The notes under the pieces: model-generated
Seen by the model: the letters and a program-made list of their open reading frames with translations, nothing else
What the model was told of the DNA's origin: nothing
The model's database searches: none
From: Bacteroides sp.
Lineage (GTDB): Bacteria; Bacteroidota; Bacteroidia; Bacteroidales; Bacteroidaceae
Length of the DNA: 59,170 nucleotides
Assembly (NCBI GenBank): GCA_030152865.1
Contig: JASLIW010000043.1
Coordinates: forward strand, 1-59,170
Reading direction: 5' to 3'
Shown here: positions 24,222 to 34,432 of the stretch, in pieces
Position numbering within the stretch: the first letter of the stretch is position 1
How the letters are laid out: each line of letters begins with the position of its first letter
Made by a program: the position numbers and the translations under genes

Positions 24222-27200
24222 ATGAAGAAGAAATTTATTCGTGGACTGTGTGTCCTTTTGGTGAGTGTACCTTTGTCTCTTTCTGCCCAGACAAGCACTG
24301 CCGTTAACACAGCTAATCGGTACTACAAAGAGGGAACAGCTCTTTTCGATAAAGAGAGTTATGCTGCGGCTACTTCATCTTTAGTGAAATTTGTAGAACA
24401 AGCATCTGATGCTTCCCTGATTCAAGAGGCGGAGTATATGCTTGTTGTTTCAGCTTATCACCTTAGAGATATAAATCGTGTTGAGTTGCTGGAAGACTAT
24501 CTCAATAAGTATCCAGACTCTCCACATACTAATCAGTTAAATGGTTTGTTAGGTTCAGTCTACTACTTCAATGAAGATTATGATTATGCTTTAGCCTACT
24601 TCAACTCTGTGGATCTAGACTACCTATCGGCAAAAGATCGAGAAGACTTGGTGTATCGTCAAGCTACTTCATACCTCAAGGTAGGTAGATTTCAAGACGC
24701 TGTAACTTGGTTTGAGACACTTCGTTTGACTAGCTCCAAATATGCGAAGGATAGTCAATACTACGTTTCATACATTCGTTATACACAAGGTAATTACGAT
24801 GAGGCACTCAAGGGATTCTTACCCTTGCAAATGGATGATAAATATGGAGAGCTAGTTCCTTACTACATCGCTTCTAGCTATTTTCTTAAGGGCCATTACG
24901 ATAAAGCTCAAATAGTAGCTGAAGGTTATCTTACTCAATACCCCAATCACAAATATACTGCTGAGATGCATCGCATTTATGCTGAAGCAAGTTATCAGTA
25001 TGCCCAGTACCCTAGAGCTATTCGACATTTTGAGGAGTTTCTACAGACTGGCCAAAGCCTAAGTCGAGGTTCTGCATATATGCTAGGTATGTCTTATTAC
25101 AATACAGGGGTATATAGTAAAGCAGTAAGGTATTTAGGTGAGGCAGTGGCTAATACTAGTCAAGATGACTTAGCTCAAAATGCATATCTGAACTTGGGAT
25201 TGAGTTATATTCAATTAGCTGATAAAACCAATGCACGCATGGCCTTTGAGCAAGCAGCATCTATGGATGTAAATAGAGCTGTGAAAGAGCAGGCTTTGTA
25301 CAACTACGCCATGACGATCCATGAGACTTCTTTTTCAGCTTTTGGTGAGTCAGTCAATGTATTTGAGCAGTTTTTGAATGAGTTCCCCAACTCAGCGTAT
25401 GCCGATAAAGTAGGAGATTACTTAGTAGAGGTCTATACCAACACAAAAAACTACGATGCTGCCTTAAAAAGTATTGCTCGAATTGACCGTCCTAGTCTTC
25501 GAGTTTTAGAAGCTAAGCAAAAGTTGTTATTTCAGTTGGGTGTTCAATACTTTGCCAATTCCGATTTTAATCAGGCTATAGACAACTTTTCAGAATCGAT
25601 TGGTTTAGGTCAATACAACCCACAGGTGAAAGCCGATGCTACATACTGGAGAGGAGAGTCATTTTATCGCTTAGATCGATTGGATGAAGCAGCTCGTAAT
25701 TTCAGAGATTACCTTACGCTAAGTCCTGTAAAGAGTGGGGAGACCTACGCCTTAGCACACTATAACCTAGGTTATATAGCGTTCAATCGTAAAAACTTTG
25801 GTGAGGCCGAAGGATGGTTCTCTAGATATACTCAATATACGACAGGAGCCAATCGTGTTGCTCTAGCTGATGCATTCAATAGACGAGGAGATTGTCACAT
25901 GCAGAGAAGAGAGTTTACACAAGCTAAAGGAAATTATTCCAGAGCGTTACACAGCTCAACAGCGGTAGGAGATTATTCAATTTATCAGATGGCACTAGTA
26001 GCTGGCTTACAAAAGAATTATTCAGAGAAAATAAATCTATTATCTCGTTTGGGTAATGAGTATCCAGAATCTCCTTACCTGGCTCAAGGCTGGTACGAAA
26101 AAGGAAGAAGTTATGTTCAACAGAAGAATCATACACAAGCTATAAATGCTTTCCAAACCTTGATTCAGAAATATCCCGAAAATCCGACCGCTAGACGTGC
26201 CGCAAACGAAGTAGCCTTGCTTTATTACCAAGATGGAAATTACGATAAGGCTATTCAAAGCTACAAGTGGGTGGCTCAAAAATACCCAGGTAGTGCCGAA
26301 GCACGTATGGCTGTGCGAGACTTAAAATCAATTTATGTCGATTTGAATCGTGTGGATGAGTATGCTCAAGCAGTTGAGTCATTGCCTGGCAGCATTCGTG
26401 TGGAAGTTACCGAGCAAGATTCCTTGACATACATAGCAGCTGAGAAAGTGTATTTGCGTGGAGCAGAGCAAGAGGCACAGCGAAGTTTTGAGAGTTACTT
26501 ACGCACATACCCCTCAGGTGCTTTTAGTTTGAATGCACATTATTACTTAAGTGTCTTAGCTAATAAGCAAGGGCGTGTGGATGACGTAGTTGCGCATACT
26601 TCTAAGCTACTAGAATATCCAGATAATCCATATTATGAAGAAGCTTTAGTTCTTGCTTCTGAGCTAGCTCAAAAACAAGGTAGATGGAATGATGCTTTAG
26701 ATTACTTCAAGAAACTAAAGACTAAGGCAAGCACTCCAGATCGTATTTTATTAGCTCAGGTAGGGAGTATGCGAGCAGCCAAACAACTTCAGCTCAATAA
26801 AGAAATTATACTAGCTGCAAGTGAGCTTTTACAAAACAATAAATTGACTCCAGAATTTAGGGTAGAGGCTTTATATAATCGTTCTAAAGCTTACCTAGCA
26901 GATCAAAAAGTGAATGATGCAGTAAAAGACCTGCAACTTCTTGGCAAAGATACGCGTACAATTTATGGTGCTGAGGCAAAATACCTTTTAGCTGATATCT
27001 ATTACCAAGCTAAGAACTATGAAGCCGCAGAAAAAGAAATCTTAGACTTCATAGAGCAGAGTACTCCTCATGCCTATTGGTTGGCTCGGAGCTTTATCTT
27101 ATTATCTGATGTGTATGTGGCTTTGGGTAAGGATTTTGAAGCAAGACAATATCTCTTGAGCTTAAAGCAGAACTATCAAGCAGATGATGAAATCACAGCT

Positions 27201-27245
27201 ATGATTAACTCTCGATTAGATAAACTTAAAATTGATAACGAATAA
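24222..27245 (+). CDS. Large periplasmic TPR protein
   Basis: Exported protein of 1007 residues from the ATG at 24222. A longer reading from 24126 would overlap the NUDIX gene and lacks a signal peptide. The signal peptide ends near SLSAQ. The rest is built almost wholly of tetratricopeptide repeats, including YxxGxxYFxxGxYxxA-like units such as YKEGTALFDKESYAAATSSL, MLGMSYYNTGVYSKAVRYLGEAV and WYEKGRSYVQQKNHTQAINAFQTLI. It overlaps the next gene by one base (TAATG). The pairing with an outer-membrane barrel suggests a periplasmic scaffold, but no function is proven. Confidence 0.85.
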   Translation: MKKKFIRGLCVLLVSVPLSLSAQTSTAVNTANRYYKEGTALFDKESYAAATSSLVKFVEQASDASLIQEAEYMLVVSAYHLRDINRVELLEDYLNKYPDSPHTNQLNGLLGSVYYFNEDYDYALAYFNSVDLDYLSAKDREDLVYRQATSYLKVGRFQDAVTWFETLRLTSSKYAKDSQYYVSYIRYTQGNYDEALKGFLPLQMDDKYGELVPYYIASSYFLKGHYDKAQIVAEGYLTQYPNHKYTAEMHRIYAEASYQYAQYPRAIRHFEEFLQTGQSLSRGSAYMLGMSYYNTGVYSKAVRYLGEAVANTSQDDLAQNAYLNLGLSYIQLADKTNARMAFEQAASMDVNRAVKEQALYNYAMTIHETSFSAFGESVNVFEQFLNEFPNSAYADKVGDYLVEVYTNTKNYDAALKSIARIDRPSLRVLEAKQKLLFQLGVQYFANSDFNQAIDNFSESIGLGQYNPQVKADATYWRGESFYRLDRLDEAARNFRDYLTLSPVKSGETYALAHYNLGYIAFNRKNFGEAEGWFSRYTQYTTGANRVALADAFNRRGDCHMQRREFTQAKGNYSRALHSSTAVGDYSIYQMALVAGLQKNYSEKINLLSRLGNEYPESPYLAQGWYEKGRSYVQQKNHTQAINAFQTLIQKYPENPTARRAANEVALLYYQDGNYDKAIQSYKWVAQKYPGSAEARMAVRDLKSIYVDLNRVDEYAQAVESLPGSIRVEVTEQDSLTYIAAEKVYLRGAEQEAQRSFESYLRTYPSGAFSLNAHYYLSVLANKQGRVDDVVAHTSKLLEYPDNPYYEEALVLASELAQKQGRWNDALDYFKKLKTKASTPDRILLAQVGSMRAAKQLQLNKEIILAASELLQNNKLTPEFRVEALYNRSKAYLADQKVNDAVKDLQLLGKDTRTIYGAEAKYLLADIYYQAKNYEAAEKEILDFIEQSTPHAYWLARSFILLSDVYVALGKDFEARQYLLSLKQNYQADDEITAMINSRLDKLKIDNE

Positions 27246-28912
27246 TGAAAAAGATACATATATTAAGCGCCCTATTTCTAGGTCTAGGAGCGAGTGCTTT
27301 TGCCCAGACTACACCCAATGATACGACGATGAATCGTACCGTTGTGGTAGAGCGTGAATACAATCCTATTATTCAAGGAGCTTCAAAGGTAAATGTACTA
27401 CCTGAAGTAGAAGAACCTAGCATGTCACAAAAGGAGGTGGAATATGAGTTAAATTCAGTTCCAGCACAAGCAGTACCTATATCACTTGTCAAACCCTTTG
27501 TTGCTAAAGAGTATGAGGCACGAACTTGGCCAGGTTATCTACGATTAGGTGCAGGAAACTTAGGAAATATAGATGCACGTGGACACTATACGTTTCAATT
27601 CAATGAACGTGATCAGCTGAGCTTGGACGTTTCATCCTGGGGAATGAATGGGAAGTTAAAGTATGCTGATGATGTCAAATGGAAGACTCGTTATTATCGA
27701 ACAGAGGGAAGCATGCTTTATAGACACCAGTTCGATCAGCTTGATTTGAGCGTATTTGCTAATATGGGTGTACACAACTTCAACTTAAGGAATGAGTTCG
27801 TTTCGGCAAATACTCGCCTACTAGAGCTGAAGGACTACAGAGCCCCTAAGCAAAATTTTACTTATGGAAATGTGGGCTTTGGCTTAAAATCAAGAGATGA
27901 ATTTGCGACGCTTCTTTATGATATCTCTTCTCAGTTTGGTGTTTATGGGCGTCAGTATGATCCTGTAAAGGCCGATTTAAAAGAAACCTTGCTTCAGACC
28001 CAGGCAAAAGTTTGGACTCGTTTGGATGATGAAAATAAACTAGGCTTAGACCTAAACATGCATAACCGTTTTGTCAACAGTGACTCTATTAAGAACTCTA
28101 CGACTCTAGACTTCAATCCTTACTATGGTTTTGAGTCAGATAACTGGAAGTTGAGGCTGGGAGCACATATCGACTTAGGTTTTGGTTTTGGGAAGAGCTT
28201 TCTGGTTTCTCCTGATCTTGATATTCAATACATTTTCTCAGACAATTACATTTTGTATGCTCAGGCTAAAGGAGGAAGAATCCACTCTAACTTCAAGCGA
28301 TTTCAAAATACATCTCCCTACACTTTTATAAGTGGTAAAAACAGAGATACTTATGAGCAGATTAATGCTTCTTTAGGGTTTAAAGCTAGTCCTATACCAG
28401 GTTTATGGTTGAATCTCTATGGAGGTTATCAGATGCTGAAAGATGATTTATATATTTCGGCTGTGGGTGAATCCAGTCTATTGAGTCACTATTCTAATGA
28501 GGATACTAAAAACTTTTATGGTGGAGCCTCTTTATTCTATGACTACAAAAATAGAGTAGGAGTAAATTTGGCAGCTATAGGAAGAAAGTGGAAGACAGAT
28601 GGCTTCAACAACAATGCGCTATTATTTAAGCCGAAGATGGAGTTTGAAGCTGGTTTTTATCTCAAACCTATTGAGCCTTTAAAGCTAGGAGTGAATTACA
28701 CTTTAGTGAGTAGAGAAGAACCAGATAATTGGGTTGGAAAGCTTGCGGTAGATAACATTAGTAAGCTATCAGCACATGCTTCTTATCAAATTCTAAAGCC
28801 ACTTAGTGTGTATATAGTAGCAGATAACTTAATGAATAAAAAATATCAGTATTATTATGCTTACCCTGTAGAGGGGCTTAATTTTATTGCTGGTTTAAGC
28901 TTTCAGTTTTAA
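27245..28912 (+). CDS. Outer-membrane beta-barrel protein, TonB-receptor-like without plug
   Basis: Protein of 555 residues with a signal peptide ending at AFAQ. After a short segment with VVVEREYNPIIQGASKVNVLPEV, a conserved motif in Bacteroidota barrels, the chain consists of alternating amphipathic strands and turns and ends in SFQF with a terminal Phe. The C-terminal strands (VYIVADNLMNKKYQYYYAYPVEGLNFIAGLSFQF split by turns) resemble TonB-dependent receptors. No plug domain is visible, and the length is about half that of a true receptor. It is translationally coupled to the TPR protein. Confidence 0.8.
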   Translation: MKKIHILSALFLGLGASAFAQTTPNDTTMNRTVVVEREYNPIIQGASKVNVLPEVEEPSMSQKEVEYELNSVPAQAVPISLVKPFVAKEYEARTWPGYLRLGAGNLGNIDARGHYTFQFNERDQLSLDVSSWGMNGKLKYADDVKWKTRYYRTEGSMLYRHQFDQLDLSVFANMGVHNFNLRNEFVSANTRLLELKDYRAPKQNFTYGNVGFGLKSRDEFATLLYDISSQFGVYGRQYDPVKADLKETLLQTQAKVWTRLDDENKLGLDLNMHNRFVNSDSIKNSTTLDFNPYYGFESDNWKLRLGAHIDLGFGFGKSFLVSPDLDIQYIFSDNYILYAQAKGGRIHSNFKRFQNTSPYTFISGKNRDTYEQINASLGFKASPIPGLWLNLYGGYQMLKDDLYISAVGESSLLSHYSNEDTKNFYGGASLFYDYKNRVGVNLAAIGRKWKTDGFNNNALLFKPKMEFEAGFYLKPIEPLKLGVNYTLVSREEPDNWVGKLAVDNISKLSAHASYQILKPLSVYIVADNLMNKKYQYYYAYPVEGLNFIAGLSFQF

Positions 28913-29035
28913 TTAAAATTGAAAATAAAACAGGAAAAGATGTTCTAATTCTAATTTTTATGTGATTTTTGTATAATTAATTCTTTAATAGTGTTGAATG
29001 ATTGATTTTAAACAAGGATTTGTTTAATTATAGAT

Positions 29036-31438
29036 ATGCAGAAAAATCTAGTGATAGTGGAGTCTCCTGCTAAGGCAAAGACGATAGAAAAGTTTTTAGG
29101 TAAAGACTTTAAGGTCTTGTCTAGTTATGGACATATAAGAGACTTAAAAAAGAAGGCGTTTAGTATTGATGTTGAAAATGACTTCAAGCCAGAGTATGAA
29201 ATACCCTCAGATAAGAAAACCTTAGTTGCTGAACTTAAGAGTGCAGCACAAAAAGCAGATATAGTTTGGTTGGCTTCGGATGAGGACCGTGAGGGAGAGG
29301 CTATAGCCTGGCATTTATACGAAGTACTGGGCCTGACCCCCGAAAAAACAAGACGTATTGTCTTTCATGAGATAACCAAGAGTGCGATACTTAAAGCTAT
29401 TGAGGAACCTCGTGATATTGATGGCAATTTAGTTGATGCTCAGCAAGCTAGACGTATACTCGACCGCATCGTTGGTTTTGAGCTCTCTCCTGTTTTATGG
29501 AGAAAAGTAAAACCTTCACTTTCTGCTGGACGTGTGCAATCGGTTGCTGTACGTTTGATCGTTGAAAGAGAGCGTGAAATTCAAAACTTTAAGAGTACTC
29601 CATCTTATCGTGTTACTGCGATTTTCCTAGTACCCAATGAAGACGAAGGGTTTGTAGAATTAAAAGCAGAGTTGACCAAACGCCTAAAAACGAAGGAAGA
29701 AGCTTACAAGCTTTTGGAACAGTGTAAGCAGGCTAAGTTTGCGATTAGTGATATTGCTACTCGACCCGTTAAAAAGCATCCAGCACCTCCATTTACTACT
29801 TCTACCTTGCAGCAAGAGGCTGCGCGTAAGCTAGGTTTTACTGTGGCCCAAACCATGATGGTAGCACAACGTCTTTATGAATCTGGGTTGATCACTTATA
29901 TGCGTACAGACTCGGTCAATTTATCTCAGTTGGCTATCAACGCGAGTAAGGTGGCTATAGCAGACAAGTGGGGGGCTAATTATTCTAAACCACGCAACTT
30001 TGCTACGAAGAGTAAAGGGGCCCAAGAAGCGCATGAGGCTATTCGTCCTACTTATATGGAGAATGCTACTGTTGAGGGCAGCTCACAGGAGAAGCGTTTA
30101 TATGACTTGATTTGGAAGCGAACAATCGCATCACAAATGGCGGCAGCTGAGCTTGAAAGAACGACAGCAACCTTAAGTGCTGATGGAGTAGATGGAAAGT
30201 TCTCAGCTACTGGAGAAGTCATCAAGTTTGATGGGTTCTTGCATGTATATAGAGAATCTTTTGATGATGATGATTTAGAACAAAGAGATGAGGCTAGTAT
30301 TTTACCTCCAGTTACATTAGGACAAAGTTTAGACTTCAAAAATATAACTGCTACTGAGCGTTTTACTCAAAAACCTCCTCGTTATACGGAGGCGAGCTTG
30401 GTGCGAACAATGGAAGAGTTAGGTATAGGACGTCCTTCTACTTATGCTCCTACTATTTCTACGATTCAGCATAGGCAATATGTAGAGAAAGGAGATAAGG
30501 AAGGTGAGCCTAGAGACTACAATATCTTGACATTAACACAGGGTGAAATAAGCGATACTAAAGAAACTGAAATGGTGGGTAGAGAGCGATCTAAGCTTTT
30601 CCCTACTGATGTTGGTATTGTTGTTAATGATTTCTTGTTGGAGTTTTTTCCAGGAATTTTGGATTATAACTTTACTGCCAATATTGAAAAAGAGTTTGAT
30701 GATGTAGCAGAAGGTCAAAAGCTATGGACAGAAATTATGCATAGTTTTTATGATAAATTTCATCCAGCTGTAGAGAAGACTTTAAACACCAAGATGGAGA
30801 GAAAGGTAGGTGAGCGCGTGTTGGGAGAAGATCCTAAGACAGGCAAACCTGTTTCTGTTAAGATTGGTCGGTATGGTCCTGTAGCTCAGATTGGTAGTGT
30901 AGAAGATGAAGAAAAACCTAGATTTTCGCAATTGCGTAGAGGACAATCTATTGAGACTATTACACTAGAAGAGGTGCTAGAGCTCTTTAAGCTTCCACGT
31001 ACACTAGAAGAGTTTGAAGACAAAGAGGTTATTATTGGAGCAGGTCGTTTTGGCCCTTATGTAAAGCATGATGGCAAATATGTATCTATCCCTAAAGGGA
31101 TTGATCCCTTAGAGATATCTTTTGAGGAAGCTGTAGATTTGATTAAGGCCAAGCGTGAAGAAGAGGCTAAAAGACATATCAAGTCTTTTGAAGAAGAACC
31201 CGATTTGGAAATTAGAAATGGTAGGTATGGACCATATATTGCTTATAAGGGGAAGAACTATAGAATCCCTAAGGATATCGTGCCTGAAGACCTTAGTTTA
31301 GATGCTTGTATGGAGTTAATCAAGCTGAGAGCAAGTAAAACTACACGCAAAAAAAGTCCTGCAAAGAAAAAGACAACAACGACTAAATCTAAAACCACAA
31401 AAGCTAAGACTAAAAAAACGACAAAGAAGAAAGATTGA
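29036..31438 (+). CDS. topA: DNA topoisomerase I
   Basis: Type IA topoisomerase of 800 residues that relaxes negative supercoils. The TOPRIM domain starts at once (LVIVESPAKAKTIEKFLG, WLASDEDREGEAIAWHL). The catalytic Tyr is residue 288 in GLITYMRTDSV. Instead of a set of zinc fingers, the C-terminus carries repeats of the VKIGRYGPV/GAGRFGPYVKHDGKYVSIP/EIRNGRYGPYIAYKGKNYRIP type, then a tail rich in Lys and Thr from about residue 765. Both are usual for Bacteroidota TopA. A strong terminator follows 23 bases after the stop. Confidence 0.96.
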   Translation: MQKNLVIVESPAKAKTIEKFLGKDFKVLSSYGHIRDLKKKAFSIDVENDFKPEYEIPSDKKTLVAELKSAAQKADIVWLASDEDREGEAIAWHLYEVLGLTPEKTRRIVFHEITKSAILKAIEEPRDIDGNLVDAQQARRILDRIVGFELSPVLWRKVKPSLSAGRVQSVAVRLIVEREREIQNFKSTPSYRVTAIFLVPNEDEGFVELKAELTKRLKTKEEAYKLLEQCKQAKFAISDIATRPVKKHPAPPFTTSTLQQEAARKLGFTVAQTMMVAQRLYESGLITYMRTDSVNLSQLAINASKVAIADKWGANYSKPRNFATKSKGAQEAHEAIRPTYMENATVEGSSQEKRLYDLIWKRTIASQMAAAELERTTATLSADGVDGKFSATGEVIKFDGFLHVYRESFDDDDLEQRDEASILPPVTLGQSLDFKNITATERFTQKPPRYTEASLVRTMEELGIGRPSTYAPTISTIQHRQYVEKGDKEGEPRDYNILTLTQGEISDTKETEMVGRERSKLFPTDVGIVVNDFLLEFFPGILDYNFTANIEKEFDDVAEGQKLWTEIMHSFYDKFHPAVEKTLNTKMERKVGERVLGEDPKTGKPVSVKIGRYGPVAQIGSVEDEEKPRFSQLRRGQSIETITLEEVLELFKLPRTLEEFEDKEVIIGAGRFGPYVKHDGKYVSIPKGIDPLEISFEEAVDLIKAKREEEAKRHIKSFEEEPDLEIRNGRYGPYIAYKGKNYRIPKDIVPEDLSLDACMELIKLRASKTTRKKSPAKKKTTTTKSKTTKAKTKKTTKKKD

Positions 31439-31461
31439 GTTCGTAAAATATCATTTTATAT

Positions 31462-31502
31462 AAAAAAGTGGGGAAGCAGTATTTTGCTTCCTCACTTTTT
31501 TT
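31462..31502 (+). terminator. Rho-independent terminator after topA
   Basis: A 17-bp stem (31462-31478 with 31485-31501, one G-T pair) with a 6-base loop includes the A-tract and T-tract. Either strand would form it, but position favours topA. Confidence 0.93.
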
Positions 31503-31577
31503 GGTGTCAACTGATTTGAATTAAATCTTAAGCGTACCCCTATGTGTTTGAGGTGAAATGAGCGATTTGGGTAAAAT

Positions 31578-31611
31578 AAAAGACAGCTGTGAATATTCAC
31601 AGCTGTCTTTT
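31578..31611. terminator. Perfect 34-bp palindrome, bidirectional terminator
   Basis: Bases 31578-31594 are the exact reverse complement of 31595-31611, centred on GAATATTC, with A-tract and T-tract at the ends. It lies 32 bases beyond the frdB stop and works equally on both strands, so it probably ends frdB and backs up the topA terminator. Confidence 0.88.
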
Positions 31612-31642
31612 TATCCGGTATAAATAGGTAATAAGCTACCTA

Positions 31643-32398
31643 TTAATCTTTCAGTTTAGCTTTGATAAACTCTCTGTTCAAGCGTGCGATATTGCTAATA
31701 GAGATGCCTTTGGGGCACTCTGCTTCACAAGCACGTGTGTTGGTACAGTTACCAAATCCTAGTTCATCCATTTTTGCAACCATTGCTTTTGCACGGCGTG
31801 CAGCCTCTGCTTTACCTTGTGGAAGTAAATTTAATTGGCTTACTTTTGCTGAAACGAAAAGCATAGCTGAACCATTCTTACAAGCAGCTACACATGATCC
31901 ACAACCGATACATGATGCAGCATCCATTGCTTTCTCTGCAATATCTTTAGGGATTAACAGTGCATTAGCATCTTGTGGAGCTCCTGTCTTAACGCTTACG
32001 TAACCACCAGCAGCGATAATTTTATCGTATGATGAGCGGTCTACCATTAAGTCTCTAATAACAGGGAATCCAGCAGAACGCCAAGGCTCAATTGTTACTG
32101 TATCACCATCATTGAAACGGCGCATGTATACCTGGCAAGTTGTTGCTTTGGTACCAGGTCCGTGTGGATGACCATTTATGTAGAGAGAACACATACCACA
32201 AATACCTTCACGGCAGTCATGGTCAAATACGATTGGCTCTTTACCGTCATCAATCAGTTGTTGATTAAGAATATCAAGCATTTCTAAAAGAGAAATTGAC
32301 TGATGAATATCTTTCATTTGGTGAGTTTCGAAATAACCTTTTTCTTTAGGTCCTCTTTGACGCCAAACTTTTAGTGTAAAACTTATATTTTTATCCAT
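31643..32398 (-). CDS. frdB: Succinate dehydrogenase/fumarate reductase iron-sulfur subunit
   Basis: Electron-transfer subunit of 251 residues. The plant-type [2Fe-2S] ligands are in CREGICGMCSLYING. The bacterial ferredoxin-type clusters are ligated by CIGCGSCVAACKNGS and NCTNTRACEAECPKGI. It passes electrons between the FrdC haem/quinone site and FrdA flavin at the inner face of the cytoplasmic membrane. It is the last gene of frdCAB, 31 bases after frdA. In anaerobic Bacteroidales the complex normally runs as a fumarate reductase; sequence alone cannot decide direction. Confidence 0.95.
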   Translation of the reverse strand: MDKNISFTLKVWRQRGPKEKGYFETHQMKDIHQSISLLEMLDILNQQLIDDGKEPIVFDHDCREGICGMCSLYINGHPHGPGTKATTCQVYMRRFNDGDTVTIEPWRSAGFPVIRDLMVDRSSYDKIIAAGGYVSVKTGAPQDANALLIPKDIAEKAMDAASCIGCGSCVAACKNGSAMLFVSAKVSQLNLLPQGKAEAARRAKAMVAKMDELGFGNCTNTRACEAECPKGISISNIARLNREFIKAKLKD

Positions 32399-32429
32399 TT
32401 TGAAAATTCTTTAATTGATTAAACTAAAA

Positions 32430-34373
32430 TTATGACTTATAGTTACGAGTCTGTACTTCAGTTTCTTCGTAAACTAGATCTTCCTTGATTAGCTCAGGAT
32501 CACTGTCTTCTCCAGTATATTTCCAGCAACCTACAAAGAAGAACTTATCGTCATGACGTAATGCTTCACCATCTTCTGTTTGGTGCTCTTCTCTAAAGTG
32601 ACCACCACAAGATTCTTCACGCATTAATGCATCGTGAGCCATTAATAGACCTATATCAATAAAGTCAGCAAGACGTAAAGCCTTTTCAACTTCGATATTC
32701 AGTTCGTCAATGCCACCAGGTATGCGCACGTTTGACCAGAATTCTTTCTTGATTTCCTTCAGTTTAGTGAGGGCTGTTCTAAGCTTTTCTTCTGTTCTAG
32801 CCATACCCACAAAGTCCCACATAATAAGACCTAATTCTTTGTGGATTGAATCTACTGAACGCTTACCATTAATCGATTTTAGTTTTTCAATCTTACTTCT
32901 AACACTTTTTTCTGCCTCCTCAAACTCAGGAAGATCTGTAGAGAATCTTGGCACTTGAATTTGGTCGGATAAGTAGTTTTGGATTGTGTAAGGTAGTACA
33001 AAGTAACCATCAGCTAGACCCTGCATAAGAGCTGAAGCACCTAAACGGTTTGCTCCGTGATCTGAGAAGTTGGCTTCACCGATAACGAATAGACCAGGAA
33101 TGTTACTCATTAGTTCGTAGTCTACCCAAAGACCTCCCATAGTATAGTGAATTGCAGGGAAAATCATCATTGGTGAGGTATATGGGTCTGTATTTTTAAT
33201 TTCCTCATACATGTCGAATAAGTTACCGTATCTATCAGCAACTACATCTTTACCGAGGCGATCGATAGCATACTTAAAATCTAAGAATACCGCAAGACCT
33301 GTGTTATTAACACCAAAGCCAGCATCACAGCGTTCTTTAGCTGCACGAGAGGCAACGTCACGAGGAACAAGGTTACCGAAAGCTGGATATCTACGCTCTA
33401 GGTAGAAATCACGGTCTTCGTCAGGGATATCGTTAGGGTGAAGTGTGCCAGCTTGTAAAGCTTTTGCATCTTCTATTTTCTTGGGAACCCAGATACGACC
33501 ATCATTACGAAGTGACTCAGACATCAGCGTCAGCTTAGATTGCTTATCTCCGTTTACAGGGATACAAGTGGGGTGAATTTGAGCAAAACATGGGTTTGCA
33601 AATAGAGCTCCCTTTTTGTAACACTGTACGTGAGCTGAACCATTTGATGTCATAGCATTCGTAGAAAGGAAGAATGCATTACCATATCCACCTGTACCTA
33701 CTACTACTGCGTGAGCAGAGAAGCGTTTTAGTTCTCCAGTTACTAAATCTCTAGCGATAATACCACGTGCACGACCATCTACGAGAACAAGCTCTACCAT
33801 GTCGTGGCGTGTATATAGTTCAACAGTACCTAAGTTTACCTGGCGCATTAGAGCAGAATAAGCACCTAGTAAGAGCTGTTGTCCGGTTTGACCACGTGCA
33901 TAGAATGTACGTGATACTTGAGCACCACCAAATGAGCGATTGTCTAGTGTACCACCATACTCACGTGCAAAAGGCACACCTTGAGCTACACATTGGTCAA
34001 TAATAGCATTTGATACTTCAGCAAGACGGTATACGTTAGCTTCTCTAGCACGGTAGTCACCCCCCTTGATTGTATCATAGAACAGACGGTAAACAGAGTC
34101 ACCATCGTTTGTATAATTTTTTGCAGCATTGATACCACCTTGAGCAGCAATAGAGTGTGCTCTACGAGGTGAATCTTGGATGCAGAAGTTCTTTACATGA
34201 AATCCTAGTTCTCCTAGTGAGGCTGCAGCAGAAGCTCCAGCAAGACCTGTTCCAACAATAATAATGTCTAAACGGCGTTTGTTTGCAGGGTTCACCAACT
34301 TTTGGTTCTTCTTATAGTTACTCCACTTTTCAGCTAATGGACCTGCAGGTATTTTTGAATTTAACTTAGTCAT
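32430..34373 (-). CDS. frdA: Succinate dehydrogenase/fumarate reductase flavoprotein subunit
   Basis: Catalytic FAD subunit of 647 residues. The dinucleotide-binding motif is DIIIVGTGLAGASAAASLGELG. The His that carries covalent FAD is in SPRRAHSIAAQGGINAAKN. Substrate-site residues are seen in FAQIHPTCIPVNGD and the HYTMGGLWVDYELMSNIPGLFVIGEANFSDHGANRLGASAL region. Length fits the B. subtilis/Wolinella type of enzyme. It is flanked by frdC upstream and frdB downstream on the same strand. Confidence 0.96.
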   Translation of the reverse strand: MTKLNSKIPAGPLAEKWSNYKKNQKLVNPANKRRLDIIIVGTGLAGASAAASLGELGFHVKNFCIQDSPRRAHSIAAQGGINAAKNYTNDGDSVYRLFYDTIKGGDYRAREANVYRLAEVSNAIIDQCVAQGVPFAREYGGTLDNRSFGGAQVSRTFYARGQTGQQLLLGAYSALMRQVNLGTVELYTRHDMVELVLVDGRARGIIARDLVTGELKRFSAHAVVVGTGGYGNAFFLSTNAMTSNGSAHVQCYKKGALFANPCFAQIHPTCIPVNGDKQSKLTLMSESLRNDGRIWVPKKIEDAKALQAGTLHPNDIPDEDRDFYLERRYPAFGNLVPRDVASRAAKERCDAGFGVNNTGLAVFLDFKYAIDRLGKDVVADRYGNLFDMYEEIKNTDPYTSPMMIFPAIHYTMGGLWVDYELMSNIPGLFVIGEANFSDHGANRLGASALMQGLADGYFVLPYTIQNYLSDQIQVPRFSTDLPEFEEAEKSVRSKIEKLKSINGKRSVDSIHKELGLIMWDFVGMARTEEKLRTALTKLKEIKKEFWSNVRIPGGIDELNIEVEKALRLADFIDIGLLMAHDALMREESCGGHFREEHQTEDGEALRHDDKFFFVGCWKYTGEDSDPELIKEDLVYEETEVQTRNYKS

Positions 34374-34432
34374 AATGCAATTTAAATTTAAATGAGTTTT
34401 ATAAAATCACGGTTGTAAGATTAAAAACGTTG

